Counted from the stretch's first letter, positions 24,403-36,358 are shown. The stretch is 64,000 nt of DNA from Bubalus kerabau (GCF_029407905.1 NC_073624.1:118606001-118670000); one strand, 5' to 3'. The notes: generated by a model not told the origin, from the sequence alone. Made by a program: numbers and translations.

Positions 24403-25094
24403 ACTTTTGGAAGTAGACACTGCACTTCGAATATCACTTCTCCAAGACACCAAAATATTGCTATGTCCAATCCAAGAAGTCTCAAATTATATTAATTCTG
24501 CAGCCATCTGCTAATTTTTCATCTAACTGGCTTTATTTTTAAAGGTTCCATACTAGTATATATTAGCAAGCATAGAGAGTAAGTTCACTTTCTGTCAAAA
24601 GTAATTTCAGAAAATGAAGGTTAGGAACTGCTACCACATGAAGTTTTTAATATCACTATTTAACACATTTTTACCTCTGGTTCCCCAAAACTTATGGATT
24701 TTATGGCTGCTAAAGGTACGACCTTTGCTGTGTATTTTCACACATGTACGCCACACTGCACACTCATTTGCAAAGGTACTTACAAACACACAAAGATTTT
24801 ATAAAAGGACTTGAATTGCCTTCAACCTACACTTTTGCTATTTTCATGTGATTTGCAGAATTTTTAATCATACCTGCCATTCAAGGATGTGGTTCCAAAT
24901 ATACATTTATTCCATTGAGTCAATTACTATGTTCAATATGCAATTATGAAGATTGGCACCAAGCAGGGTCTCTCCCTCTCTTTCTTTCTCCATTGAATAG
25001 AAAAGGAAAAAAAAAAAAAAAAATGAACAGGACTCACAGCAATCTGAGAATAAGGGAACAAGGAGTAGGAAGGCAAGTAGGCCAGGGGGCACGG
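24403..25094. other. Unique sequence with a pure A-run
   Basis: Holds an A-run of about 20 at 25006-25023 after a pyrimidine-rich CTCTCCCTCTCTTTCTTTC tract. No gene recognised. Confidence 0.45.
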
Positions 25095-25215
25095 CCCTAG
25101 GCTTAGAATCAGGAGCTTATGTTCACTCTAACTAGGTGTTTCAAGAGACAAGGGGCCTCTACCTCACACTGAAATGAGGATTTCAAATAATTAAAGATGA
25201 TAGAGGTAAAATATA
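25095..25215 (+). mobile_element. Possible MIR relic
   Basis: TAGGCTTAGAATCAGGAGC followed by GGGGCCTCTACCTCA and a run ending in AAAGATGATAG fits a diverged MIR in plus orientation. Low certainty. Confidence 0.45.
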
Positions 25216-26589
25216 GTTAAAATGTAAGACTGCTAACGTATTTTCTTCTTTAGGAAACTCGAGTATTCACAAAGGAAGTATCAAAGTTGGATGGGTTTCA
25301 AATATCTTTCCCATCTAAAGGAGCGAGTATGGATAATTGACTCAGAGGATTTGATATCTGGCCGACTTTTTCCATATAAGTGTTCTTCCCATTTATTTTA
25401 ACTGTTAAGATTCTGCATCATAATTTAAAAGAGTAGTCATTGTTTGTCTGATTACATTTTGATTTATTCCAGAGCCTCATCTAAAGAGCTCAACTGTTCA
25501 AAAAAAGGCTCTCACATCTTAGAAGAAAAAATATGAAAACTTAAAGGAATATCTCATAGATTACCTCCTCTCAAATTATATAATAGAATATCAAGAATGT
25601 CAGTCAATTTAGATCAGGTCTTGAAATTTCATGAATTTTTCAGTGATTTCAGGAGTCCATACCCAATTTTTCTACTCACTTAATATTTGATTTTGTTTTA
25701 TTGATAATCCACCAGTTGTATTCCTGGAAAGGATCACAACTGACACCTTTATGAATGCTATCCCTAACTTCTTATAGTATAACTGATCTTATAGTATAAA
25801 ATAACACCTAAATACCATAGAGGAGAATTATCCAGCAAAAATAATTAGAAAGCTTAGATGACTTCTATTCTCATATAATTTGGGACTAAGCTGTTAGCGG
25901 TGGAAACCAGATACCTTAAAAAATTAAAAATAAAAGATAATCTCCAGGTGTTATATACATAAATCTTAGATAGCACCACTCTTTATGCCCAGTGCAAAAA
26001 GCAATATATTGTTGGGGAAAAGAAACAGGGCCATAGATTGTTGGATAGCAATTTGACATATTCTAATAATTGTATAAATTTTAGAACAAGTTTAGAAGTT
26101 AAGATAATGATTTCTAAGAATAAAGCCAACAACAAAAAAAAGAACCATAGAAGTCAGCAGTGCCAAACTAGACAGATGTTTTGTAAACTATATCAAGTTC
26201 AATTATGGCCTTAAAAAGCAGATAACACATAACAGAGAGGGAAGAATTCAGGTCAGAGGTAATGAAGGTCTATTAAAGTCAAATACTTAATTTTAGAACT
26301 TTAACTTTTGCTGTTCCATAGGTTTGGAGAGTCGTGGGGTGGTTGCGGATGAAGAATTTGATGGCTGTTTCACAAGGCTTCCCATTTATAAGTCAGAGAC
26401 AGAGGCAGTTGCCTTACATGTCAAGTAAAATCCCAGTTCCTTGCAGAAACCCTGGCTGACCAGTCTCCTTGAGATTGTCCTTCACATCTATGTGGTCCTG
26501 GCAACTGTTCTCTCTGCCCTTCGTGGATGCTTGGTTCTACAACTTGCCATTAACCATTTCACCCTAGTTTTCTTAGAAGCTTCAAGAAT
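25216..26589. other. 1.4 kb unique sequence
   Basis: No gene or repeat family recognised. Open frames are short and unremarkable. Confidence 0.4.
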
Positions 26590-26680
26590 ACATTCCGTTT
26601 TATATCTTCTTATGGCCTGCCTGGTGATTAGCTTTGGATGAGGTGCTCAACAAATATTTATGAAAGGAATATATCAAATT
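26590..26680 (+). mobile_element. Possible L2-like 3' end
   Basis: The GGTGCTCAACAAATATTTATG segment near 26642 is typical of ancient L2/MIR 3' ends. The upstream part is too diverged to delimit. Confidence 0.4.
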
Positions 26681-26929
26681 ATAGAGCATGTGCAATTGCA
26701 AATTTGATTGCCTTAATTGTCATGTCAGTGTGACTCATTGAGGCAAAGGACAAAACTGCACAAGTACAACAAAATATACACATCTTCTGGAGGCTATTCT
26801 TCATGCTTACGTTTATTATTCACCTGTCTATTCTTGGCATAGCTTTCAAAGAGCAGAATCACATTTGGTGACCACCATCTGGAGCCAGATCTATTTGATG
26901 AAACTCCAAAGTCTTCCATCGTCAGACTA

Positions 26930-27085
26930 GGTGATTTTGAGCCCATCACTTATTACAATCTTGTTTCTCAGAGGTGTTAACACTTTCTAGTCTCATATAG
27001 CTGATATGTGAATGAAGAGATGATTATAACGATTTTGTAAGTACAAAGCAAGCAATCAATAAATATTAGCTCTTATTATCTGAAC
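26930..27085 (+). mobile_element. MIR-type ancient SINE relic
   Basis: Ends in the characteristic CAATCAATAAATATTAGCTC segment followed by TTATTATC, preceded by a diverged MIR core with TTTCTCAGAGGTG. Fair match; 5' boundary uncertain. Confidence 0.6.
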
Positions 27086-27605
27086 AATGATTAATCATGC
27101 GTTTCTCTGCCTGTGGGAGTTGAGAGTCTTGGCTTCGCAGGCATTTCATCATTCAGAGCCCTGTCTCATCATTTCCCACCCGTATTGTGGAGGAGTTATA
27201 GATTCCTGAGGATAGCACTTTTTTTAGGCCAATGAGCCTGCAGTGAAAGACTCTGTGGGTCCCCAATGGAGTAATATGTATGTTTCTGGTTTAAAGGCCT
27301 TTTGCTGAGAAACCAGAAAATCTTACTCAGAGACATGACATTTTCTGTTACTAGATCTTATGCAATCTGAATCATGATAAACTACCTTCTGGAAATTCCT
27401 GTCCTTCATCAAATTCGTAAGAGGAAAGAGCTTCTATTTCTGAAATAGAGCCCTTTAGATATTGCTTCATACTGGCCTCATATATGCATTGCTTCAATAT
27501 TTCTACAATTATATATATATATATTTTTTTCATAGTTTCACATCTTTCCTCATTAGTTATAGTTCCATGTATTTTCTTACAAAGATGGGGGACTAGAAAT
27601 GAACT
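27086..27605. other. Unique sequence, nothing recognised
   Basis: About 520 bases with a short (AT)n tract near 27507-27523. No gene recognised. Confidence 0.45.
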
Positions 27606-27817
27606 AGTGAAAGTGAAGTCGCTCAGTTGTGTCTGACTCTTTGCGACCCCATGGACTGTAGCCTACCACACTCCTCCGTCCATGGGATTTTCCAGGCAAG
27701 AGTACTGGAGTGGGTTGCCATTTCCTTCTCCAGAGGATCTTCCTGACCCAGGGATCGAACCTGGGTCTCCTGCATTGTAGGCAGATGCTTTACCATCTGA
27801 GCCACCAGGGAAGTCCT
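27606..27817 (-). mobile_element. Bov-tA SINE, minus strand
   Basis: A nearly canonical copy. The BovA body complement starts at AGTGAAAGTGAAGTCGCTCA, and the tRNA-like head complement ends in CTGAGCCACCAGGGAAGTCC. Low divergence from the other copies suggests a relatively recent insertion. Confidence 0.96.
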
Positions 27818-28412
27818 ATCATTTAATTCCTATAACCAATATTTTAAACTAATGAAACTATTAGTCTTAATTCTACTTTTATTTTGATGGTAAATTGTTT
27901 TAGTTAGGAAGCTTTAGGGTGCCAGGGAAAGAGACTAAGTCTAGTTAGCTCTAGTAAAAAGGAAATAATAATAACACAGTGGTGTCTTACAGAATCCTAC
28001 ATAGGATCTGTACAGGTATCGGGGATTACTGAAACCACAATTTCCTAGCAAGAAACTAGGAATGTGATCTTTTATTTCCTTCTACACACGTGCTTTGTGC
28101 TGTTTCTGGACAGAAAGGCATTATCTGATACAGATTCCACACAGACATAAGGATCTTACAATCTTAAAATCTAATATGCATCATTATTTATAGTATTTTA
28201 AACCTTTTTTTTTTTTTTTTTTTTGCTAATGTGCAGTGGTTTTAATATATCAGCTATCTTGTATTCATGGTATAGACAAGTTTGAGAAGGAATCTTAATA
28301 TATCAAACATTTACTTTCTGATTGCAAATAACCAAATTTTAATTTTATTAAAAACTGACAAGGATTACTAAATTACAAAAACTTGCAATGATGTATATAT
28401 GTATGTGTACAT
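27818..28412. other. Unique sequence with a T-run
   Basis: Contains a T-run of about 19 at 28206-28224, possibly the tail of a lost element. No gene recognised. Confidence 0.45.
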
Positions 28413-28612
28413 CAGTTCAGTTCAGTCGTTCAGTCATGTCTGACTCTTTGCAACCCCATGGACTGCAGGACTGCAGCCTCCCTGTCCATCACCAACTCCT
28501 GGAGTTTATCCAAACTCATGCCCATCATGTCAGTGATGCCATCCAACCATTTCATCCTCTGTTGTCCCCTTCTCCTCCTGCCTTCAATCTTTCCCAGCAT
28601 CAGGGTCTTTTC
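28413..28612 (-). mobile_element. BovB 3' end, short, minus strand
   Basis: The last 200 bases of BovB in reverse, beginning with CAGTTCAGTTCAGTC. A local ACTGCAGGACTGCAG repetition near 28463-28477 departs from the other copies. Homology ends abruptly at TCAGGGTCTTTTC, before the reverse transcriptase core. Confidence 0.93.
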
Positions 28613-29544
28613 ATTATGTATGCCTACCTAAACATGAAAATATCAATATATACTTGGATCATAACAAGTGAGGAAATTATACTAAGTATAATACCTCCAA
28701 ATTTCAAAATGAAAAAAAAAAATTAGATGGAGTGAGAATAATGGTTAGACAATTTCATCTCATAAGTAATACTATTAAAATAATGGTTGGATTATTAATG
28801 AGGGAAGAGTTTATATTTTATTTCTTTCCAGGGCTGAGTAGAAAATCTATCACATGTAATGCTAATTTTTCGAACAAATTCTAGCTTTGTTAAATATGTT
28901 ATAGGCAAAGGAAAAAATGACAGAAGCAATAATTTTAGGCAACTACAACCTAGTCAACCATAAGGACATACAATTTCGAGCACAAAACATTATGGGGTTT
29001 AAATCCTAATGGAATGACAAATACAACAGTTCTAGAGAGTACTGACATGATCTAAACTTAAAGGGTGAAATAGTAAATTCAGGATTAAGAGAGATGTGAT
29101 TGCCTCTAAGCAGTACTTAAACTTCATAAATTCCATCTTTGGTTACTGTCCATTTTCTAAACAGAGCTTACAGTTTAGAGTTTTAAAACAAATGCTAGAC
29201 TGTCACTCAAAAGCCTCCTGTTGTTACTTGTTTATTGTTCAGCCCGAGTTTTAATAAAAAGGTTGTTCAATCACTGTTAAACAAAAGAAGATGGTGTATA
29301 AGAAATAAGGATTACATTTTGTATCAAGTAAATCTTAGATCACAGAAGTTCTGTAATTAGTCACTGCAATTGCTAAGGATTATCATTATAAACACTGATG
29401 TGACTGTAAGGAGAGGCACACATAAAACATATAAGTTGAAGAATCAAGAGAAAAATATAGATAATTTAATGCCAATGAATAGTTTTTTAAAAAAATAGAA
29501 TTTAATGGAATTGTCACACATGTATAAAAATGAAATCACTAAGC
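28613..29544. other. 930 bases of unique sequence
   Basis: No gene or repeat family recognised. Confidence 0.45.
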
Positions 29545-29556
29545 AGAGTAGTAAAG

Positions 29557-29678
29557 TGAAAAGTGAAAGGGAAGTCGCTTAGTCATGTCCGACTCTTTGT
29601 GACCCCATGGACTGTAGCCTACCAGGCTCCTCTGTCCATGGGATTTTCCAGGCAATAGTACTGGAGTGGACTGCCATT
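29557..29678 (-). mobile_element. BovA SINE, 5'-truncated, minus strand, with copied flank
   Basis: A single BovA body in reverse, from TGAAAAGTGAAAG to ACTGCCATTT, where SINE homology stops. The direct repeat AGAGTAGTAAAG lies at 29545-29556 and again at 29741-29752, 62 bases beyond the end of the SINE. The inserted segment is therefore 29557-29740: the SINE plus an inverted copy of neighbouring DNA (see the next entry). Confidence 0.9.
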
Positions 29679-29821
29679 TTTCTTTAAGATTTGATAAAAA
29701 GCATGTGGTCCTAATTTTTATTTGTTAGGAAAAGGTTTAAAGAGTAGTAAAGCAACCCTTTAAACCTTTTCCTAACAAATAAAAATTAGGACCACATGCT
29801 TTTTATCAAATCTTAAAGAAA
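29679..29821. repeat. Perfect 64-bp inverted repeat next to SINE
   Basis: The arm 29679-29742 is an exact reverse complement of 29758-29821, separated by a 15-base loop (29743-29757). By base-by-base comparison there are no mismatches across 64 positions, and homology ends at 29678/29822. The left arm lies inside the target-site duplications of the adjacent SINE and the right arm outside, so the left arm is the new copy. The structure could extrude as a cruciform or fold as a hairpin in RNA. Confidence 0.93.
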
Positions 29822-29970
29822 GAGATAATGTATATTTTTCCAACAAATTTAATGAGGCTAGTATACTCATTTCTAAAGTGGTCAAGGGGAGTACAATAAA
29901 ATACAATAAATTGTTTTTGCTCATCAGCATATATGCAAAATCTTCAAATAACCTCATTTAGATCATTAAT

Positions 29971-30233
29971 GCTGCTGCTGCTGCTAAGTTGCTTCAGTCG
30001 CGTCCGACTCTGTGCAACCCCATAGACAGCAGCCCACGAGGCTCCCCCATCCCTGGGATTCTCCAGGCAAGAACACTGGAGTGGGTTGCCATTTCCTTCT
30101 CCAATGTGTGAAAGTGAAAAGTGAAAGTGAAGTCGCTGAGTCTTGTCCGACTCTTAGTGACCCCATGGACTGTGGCCCACCAGGCTCCTCCGTCCATGGG
30201 ATTTTCCAGGCAAGAGTGCTGGAGTGGGGTGCC
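29971..30233 (-). mobile_element. BovA2 SINE, minus strand
   Basis: Dimeric BovA in reverse with a GCTGCTGCTGCTGCTAAG tail at its left. It has the 11-bp target-site duplication AGATCATTAAT at 29960-29970 and 30234-30244, with no mismatch, so it is recent and full length. Confidence 0.97.
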
Positions 30234-30271
30234 AGATCATTAATAAGTAGTGCTTATTCCTGGACTATCCC

Positions 30272-32088
30272 TGGCAAAAGAGAAAGGGAAAAAATATAAA
30301 ACTGAATGCAGAGGTAGAGAGAATAGCAAGGAAAGATTAGAAAGCCTTCTTAAGTGAACAATGCAAAGAAATTGAGGAAAGCAATAGGATGAGAAAGAAT
30401 AGAGATCTCTTCAAGAAAACTGGAGATGTCAAGGGAACATTACATGTAAAGATGGGCTCAATAAAGGACAGAAATGGCATGGACCTAACAGAAGTGGAAG
30501 AGATCAAGAAGAGGTGGCAGGAATACACAGAACTATACAAAAAGATCTTAAAGACTGGGATAGCCACAATGATGTGGTCATTCAACTAGAGCCAGACATA
30601 CTGGGCTTTAGGAAGCATCACTACAAACAAAGTTAGTGGGGGTGATGGAATTCCACCTGAGCTACTTCAAATCTTAAAGTATGATGCTTTTAAAGTGCCC
30701 CATCCAATATGCCAGCAAATTTGGAAAATTCAGCAGTGGCCACAAGACTGAAAAAGGTCAGTTTTCATTCCAATCCCAAAGAAGGGTAATGCCAAAGAAT
30801 ATTCAAACTACAACACAATTGCACTCATTTCACATGCTAGCAAGGTAACACTCAAAATCCTACAAGCTAAGCTTCAACAGTACATGAACCAAGAATTCCA
30901 GATGTACAAGGTGGATTTAGAAAAGGCAGAGGAACCAGAAATCAAATTGCCAACATCCACTGTATCATAGAAAAAGCAAGGGAATTACAGAAAAAAAAAA
31001 TCTACTTCTCCTTCATTGATTATGCTAAAACCTTGGACTATGTGGATCAGAACAAAATGTGGCAATTTCTTAAAGAGATGGAAATACCAGACCACCTTAC
31101 CTGTCTTCTGAGAAACCTGTAGGCAGGACAAGAAGCAACAGATAAAACCGGACATGGAACAGAGGATTGGTTTCAAATTGGAAAAGGAGTATGACAAGGC
31201 TGTATATTGTCACTCTGCTTATTATCTTTCATGAAGAGTGCATCATGTGAAATGCCAGGCTGGATGAACCATACTCTGCAATCAAGATTGCCAGGAGAAA
31301 TAGCAACAACCTCAGATATGCAGATGATACCCCCCTAATGGCAGAAAGTGAAGAGGAACTAAAGAACCTCTTGATGAAGGTCAAAAAGCAGAGTGAAAAA
31401 GCTGATTTAAAACTCAACATTCAAAAATGTAATTACTGGGCATTCTGGTCCCAACACTTCATGGCAAATATATGGAAAATAGAAACAGTGGCAGATTTTA
31501 TTTTCTTGGCCTCCAAAATCATTGTGGATGGTGACTGAAGCCACAAAATTAAAAGGCACTTGCTCCTTGGCAGAAAAGCTATGATAAACCTAGACAATGT
31601 ATTAAAAAGCAGAAACATCACTTTGTCAACAAGATCCTTACAGTCAAAGTTATGGTTTTCCCAGTAGTGATGTACACATGTGAGAATTGGACCATAATGA
31701 AGGCTGAGCACCAAAGAACTGATGCTTTGGAATTGTAGTGTTGGAAAAACTCTTGAGAGTCCCTTGGGCAGCAAGGACATCAAACCGGTCAACACTAAAT
31801 GAAATCAACCCAGATATTCATTGGAAGGACTTACGCTGAAGGTGAAACTCCGATACTTTGGCCACTGATGAGAAGAGCCGACTCATTGGAAATGACCCTG
31901 ATGCTGGGAAAGACTGAGGGCAACAGAAGAAGGGGCAACAGAGGATGAGATAGTTGGATGGCATCACCAACCCAATGGACATGAGTTTGAGCAAGCTCTG
32001 GGAGATAGTGAAGGACCGAGAAGCCTGGCATATTGTGATCCATGGGGTCCCACACAGTCAGACACGACTGTGTAACTGAACAAATACA
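30272..32088 (+). mobile_element. BovB, 1.8 kb, plus strand, decayed
   Basis: The longest continuous BovB in the window. It starts in the linker between endonuclease and reverse transcriptase (CTGAATGCAGAGG, TTCAAGAAAACTGGAGATG), passes through the palm (YADDTPLMAESEEEL-coding region near 31317) and ends with GACACGACTGTGTAACTG. Several stops and frameshifts break the frame (for example stops at about 30586 and 31122). Divergence is higher than for the copy at 45.2 kb. No target-site duplication was identified. Confidence 0.95.
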
Positions 32089-33368
32089 ATAATCCCTACC
32101 TAGAATCCAAGGCTGCTTTACCTTGGAAATTTATCTAAATTTACCAACACATTAACATAAAGCAAAGACGAATTTATATGATTATCTCAATAGATCCAGT
32201 AAGTTATTTAATATTATTTGGGAAAGAATATTAGTAGGAGCTTTTACCACTTGAATTTTCACCTGGAGCCCCAAAGTTGAAGACAATATTTTTTAAGTAG
32301 TCTCACTTTCTAAAGCAAGACAAGGTATCAGAGAATTTTGTCATATCACACAAATGGAGTTTGAGTCCTCTATTCCCAAACAGAACTCCATGACTTTCCT
32401 TTCTATTATGGAAGCTATCATAAATGTGAAAAATTTAATTTTCATTATTTTGAATAAAAGAAAATTTACAATTCTGTGTGCAGTAACACATGCATTTCAA
32501 TTTAAAGTGCTATGGAGCTATGTGTGGAGCTAAGCATTGTGCTTGGACAGCACAGTGATCATTTCTGTGAGGCAGAAAACGTTGCTAGTTACTGCTTAGA
32601 AAACATTACAGAAAACGTTGCTGCTCTGAGCATAAAGGGGAAGATATGATTAGGGGAGATATTTGATAGAGGATATTTCTTTGAAGAGATTTTGGAGTGC
32701 TGTTTAATCCTTCTCCCACTTTCCATTATCCATTTAACTTGGGATATTGGGACTCTTAGTCATCATCACAAGCCAAATAAGTGGTTATTTAAAATAAATA
32801 CAAAAGACTGTTCTATACATCTGTGTCTCTCAATATTGTAAAGTAAAAAAAAAAAAAGTAAAAAAAAAATTAAATATAGACAACCAGCAGGCAGAAAGAC
32901 TGCCCCCAAACCTGGCTTTAGCCACTAAGAAGACTGTTCCAGAGTGTTATAATAGAAATGCACTGTGCTTTCACATCCCTGAGGGAGAATCAAATGTCCC
33001 TCTATCATGAGTTTGAAAAACAAACTGCACCTCAATAAAAGAACAGTGTAGCATCTGGCCACGTGTTAGTCCAGGGGAAGCCAGTACTAAGTTTCGTGTA
33101 CTTTGGCCAGGTAGGAATTTTTCCATGCCAGACATCCTCTCTTTCTCTGCTTGTCCACATCAAGCTTCAGATAGCCAGAGGGAGCATGATGAATTGGCGA
33201 GTCGATATGGAAGAGCATGGAACAAAGCCTCTAAGAAGATTGTGCACCAAGCCTTTGCAACACGTCACACGACTGTCTCACATCAGAGGACAAAGTAGGT
33301 TTTTAAAATTTGTCTTTCAGGAGTGAAAAAGAGGATGGGAGGTAGACTTCTGTAATTAATATGAATAT
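32089..33368. other. 1.3 kb of unique sequence
   Basis: Contains an A-rich simple tract at 32845-32871 and a short direct repeat CAGAAAACGTTGCT (two copies near 32572 and 32609). An 87-codon open frame at 33063-33326 has no recognisable features. No gene supported. Confidence 0.45.
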
Positions 33369-33582
33369 GGGCTTCCCTGATAGTTCAGTTGGTAAAGAAT
33401 CTGCCCGCAGTGCAGGAGACCTGGGTTTGATCCCTGAGTTGAGAAGATCCCCTAAAGTAGGAAATGGCAACCCACTCTAGTATTCTTGCCTGGAGAATTA
33501 CATGGACAGAGGAGCCTGGCAGGCTCCAGCTCCAGTCCATGGGGTCACAAGAGTCAGACATGACTTGGTGACTAAACTCAAA
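33369..33582 (+). mobile_element. Bov-tA SINE
   Basis: Head from GGGCTTCCCTGATAGTTCAG, B-box-like GGTTTGATCCCTG, BovA body with a small local duplication near 33525 (CTCCAGCTCCAGTCC) and end GTCAGACATGACTTGG. Confidence 0.94.
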
Positions 33583-33835
33583 CTTGTAAATGCATTTCTA
33601 TAATTGCATTTAAAATATTTATATATAACTTCTATTTATGATGGCCATAGCCTCAGCAAAAGACAAAAATAGTAAATTAACTATTCATTTTTTCGATAGT
33701 AAAAAGTCAATCAACATCCTTCCCTTTGCCATGTCTTTATACCTACTTTAGCCTAGATTTGGTGCCTAAAATGATAAAATATTTCCTTTAAAGTAGCAAT
33801 ACTATTAAAAATGATAGAAATTAAGACTTATTATT

Positions 33836-34556
33836 CAGTTCAGTTTAGTTCAGTTGCTCAGTCGTGTCTGACTCTTTGCGACCCCATGAACCGCAGCATG
33901 CCAGGCCTCCCTGTCCATCACCAACTCCCAGAATTCACTCAAACTCATGTCCATTGAGTTGGTGATGCCATCCAACCATCTCATCCTCTGTCATGCGTTC
34001 TCCTGACTTCAATCTTTACCAACATCGGGGTCTTTTCAAATGAGTCAGCTCTTCTCAACAGGTGGCCAAAATATCGGAGTTTCAGTTTCAACATCAGTCC
34101 TTCCAATGAACACCCAGGATTGATTTCCTTTAGGTTGGACAGCTTGGATCTCCTTGCAGTCCAAGGGACTCGCAAGAGTGTTCTCCAACACCACAGTTCA
34201 AAAGCATCAATTCTTTGGCACTCAGCTTTCTTTACAGTCCAACTCTCACATCCACACATGACTATGGGAAAAACTATAGCCTTAACTAGACAGATCTTTG
34301 TTGACAAAGTAATGTCTCTGCTTTTTAATATGCTGTCTAGGTTGGTCATAACTTTCCTTCCAAGGAATAAGCATCTTTTAATTTCATGGCTGCAGTCACC
34401 ATCTGCAGTGATTTTGGAGCCACCCAAGATAAAGTCTATAACTGTTTCCACTGTTTCCCATCTATGTGTCATGAAGTGATGGGACCGGATGCCATGATCT
34501 TAGTTTTCTGAATGTTGAGTTTTAAGCCAACTTTTTCACTCTCCTCTTTCACTTTC
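33836..34556 (-). mobile_element. BovB, 3' piece of a copy split by L1
   Basis: Minus-strand BovB from its CAGTTCAGTTTAGTTCAG tail up to the site where an L1 interrupts it. A 163-codon minus frame (33981-34472) holds the ORF2 C-terminal blocks. It joins in sequence order with 36037-36358, since the last 15 bases (TCCTCTTTCACTTTC, 34542-34556) recur at 36037-36051 as the L1's target-site duplication. Confidence 0.96.
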
Positions 34557-36036
34557 TTTTTTTTTTTTTTTATTATTTTATTTTATTTTTAAACTTTACA
34601 ATATTGTATTAGTTTTGCCAAACATCGAAATGAATCCGCCACAGGTATACCTGTGTTCCCCATCCTGAACCCTCCTCCCTCCTCCCTCCCCATACCCTCC
34701 CTCTGGGTCGTCCCAGAGTACCAGCCACAAGCATCCAGTATCGTGCATCGAACCTGGACTGGCGACTCGTTTCATACATGATATTATATATGTTTCAATG
34801 CCATTCTCCCAAATCTCCCCACCCTCTCCCTCTCCCACAGAGTCCATAAGACTGATCTATACATCAGTGTCTCTTTCACTGTCTCGTACACAGGGTTATT
34901 GTTATCATCTTTCTAAATTCCATATATATGCGTTAGTATACTGTATTTGTGTTTTTCTTTCTGGCTTACTTCACTCTGTATAATAGGTTCCAGTTTCATC
35001 CACCTCATTAGAACTGATTCAAATGTATTCTTTTTAATGGCTGAGTAATACTCCATTGTGTATATGTACCAAAGCTTTCTTAGCCATTCATCTGCTGATG
35101 GACATCTAGGTTGCTTCCATGTCCTGGCTATTATAAACAGTGCTGCGATGAACAGTGGGGTACACGTGTCTCTTTCCCTTCTGGTTTCCTCAGTGTGTAT
35201 GCCCAGCAGTGGGATTGCTGGATCATAAGGCAGTTCTATTTCCAGTTTTTTAAGGGATCTCCACACTGTTCTCCATAGTGGCTGTACTAGTTTGCATTCC
35301 CACCAACAGTGTAAGAGGGTTCCCTTTTCTCCACACCCTCTCCAGCATTTATTGCTTGTAGACTTTTGGATCGCAGCCATTCTGACTGGTGTGAAATGGT
35401 ACCTCATAGTGGTTTTGATTTGCATTTCTCTGATAATGAGTGATGTTGAGCATCTTTTCATGTGTTTGTTAGCCATCTGTATGTCTTCTTTGGAGAAATG
35501 TCTATTTAGTTCTTTGGCCCATTTTTTGATTGGGTCATTTATTTTTCTGGAGTTGAGCTGTAGGAGTTGCTTGTATATTTTTGAGATTAGTTGTTTGTCA
35601 GTTGCTTCATTTGCTATTATTTTCTCCCATTCTGAAGGCTGTCTTTTCACCTTGCTAATAGTTTCCTTTGTTGTGCAGAAGCTTTTAAGTTTAATTAGGT
35701 CCCATTTGTTTATTTTTGCTTTTATTTCCAATATTCTGGGAGGTGGGTCATAGAGGATCCTGCTGTGATGTATGTCGGAGAGTGTTTTGCCTATGTTCTC
35801 CTCTAGGAGTTTTATAGTTTCTGGTCTTACATTGAGATCTTTAATCCATTTTGAGTTTATTTTTGTGTATGGTGTTAGAAAGTGTTCTAGTTTCATTCTT
35901 TTACAAGTGGTTGACCAGTTTTCCCAGCACCACTTGTTAAAGAGATTGTCTTTAATCCATTGTATATTCTTGCCTCCTTTGTCAAAGATAAGGTGTCCAT
36001 ATGTGCGTGGATTTATCTCTGGACTTTCTATTTTGT
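34557..36036 (-). mobile_element. L1 LINE, 5'-truncated, young, inside BovB
   Basis: A 1.48-kb L1 on the minus strand: poly-A tail (T-run at about 34557-34571), 3' UTR, then the ORF2 3' end. The exact 15-bp target-site duplication TCCTCTTTCACTTTC bounds it at 34542-34556 and 36037-36051. The long tail, perfect duplication and uninterrupted ORF2 frame show it is much younger than the other L1 blocks here. The interrupted host element is a BovB. Confidence 0.97.
34913..36036 (-). pseudogene. L1 ORF2 C-terminal fragment, frame open
   Basis: The minus frame is open from the 5' truncation point at 36036 down to the natural stop ending at 34913, about 373 codons. It covers the region after the reverse transcriptase and the C-terminal cysteine-rich segment. 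Counted from the methionine at 35896, that segment has Cys184, Cys188, His196 and Cys201. The endonuclease and reverse transcriptase domains are missing because of the truncation, so it cannot mobilise itself. The methionine at 35896 is internal and not a true start. Confidence 0.9.
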
Positions 36037-36358
36037 TCCTCTTTCACTTTCATCAAGAGGCTCTTTAGTTCTTCTTCACTTTCTTCCATAAGAATGGTGT
36101 CATCTGCATATCTGAGGTTATTGATATTTCTCCCGGCAATCTTGATTCCAGCTGTGCTTCCTCCAGCCCAGTGTTTCTCATGATGTACTCTGCATATAAG
36201 TTAAATAAGCAGGGTGACAATATGCACCCTTGACGTACTCCTTTTCCTATTTGGAACCAGTCTGTTGTTCCATGTCCAGTTCTAACTGTTGCTTCCTGAC
36301 CTGCACACAGGTTTCTCAAGAGGCAGGTCAAGTGGTCTGGTATTCCCATCTCTTTCCC
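36037..36358 (-). mobile_element. BovB, 5' piece of the copy split by L1
   Basis: Continues the interrupted BovB into the reverse transcriptase palm. The minus strand encodes the motif B neighbourhood (IGKGVRQGCILSPCLFNLYAEY, at most partly intact) and a damaged motif C near 36100, where a run reading SDMQMTPF shows a frameshift. It stops near 36358 by 5' truncation, so the original BovB insertion was about 1.03 kb long. Confidence 0.94.

Noticed and set aside
28388..28726. 112-codon frame as a gene
   Set aside because: Most of it is the non-coding strand of a BovB 3' end; the repeated QFSRSVMSDSL-type text occurs at every such element in the window.
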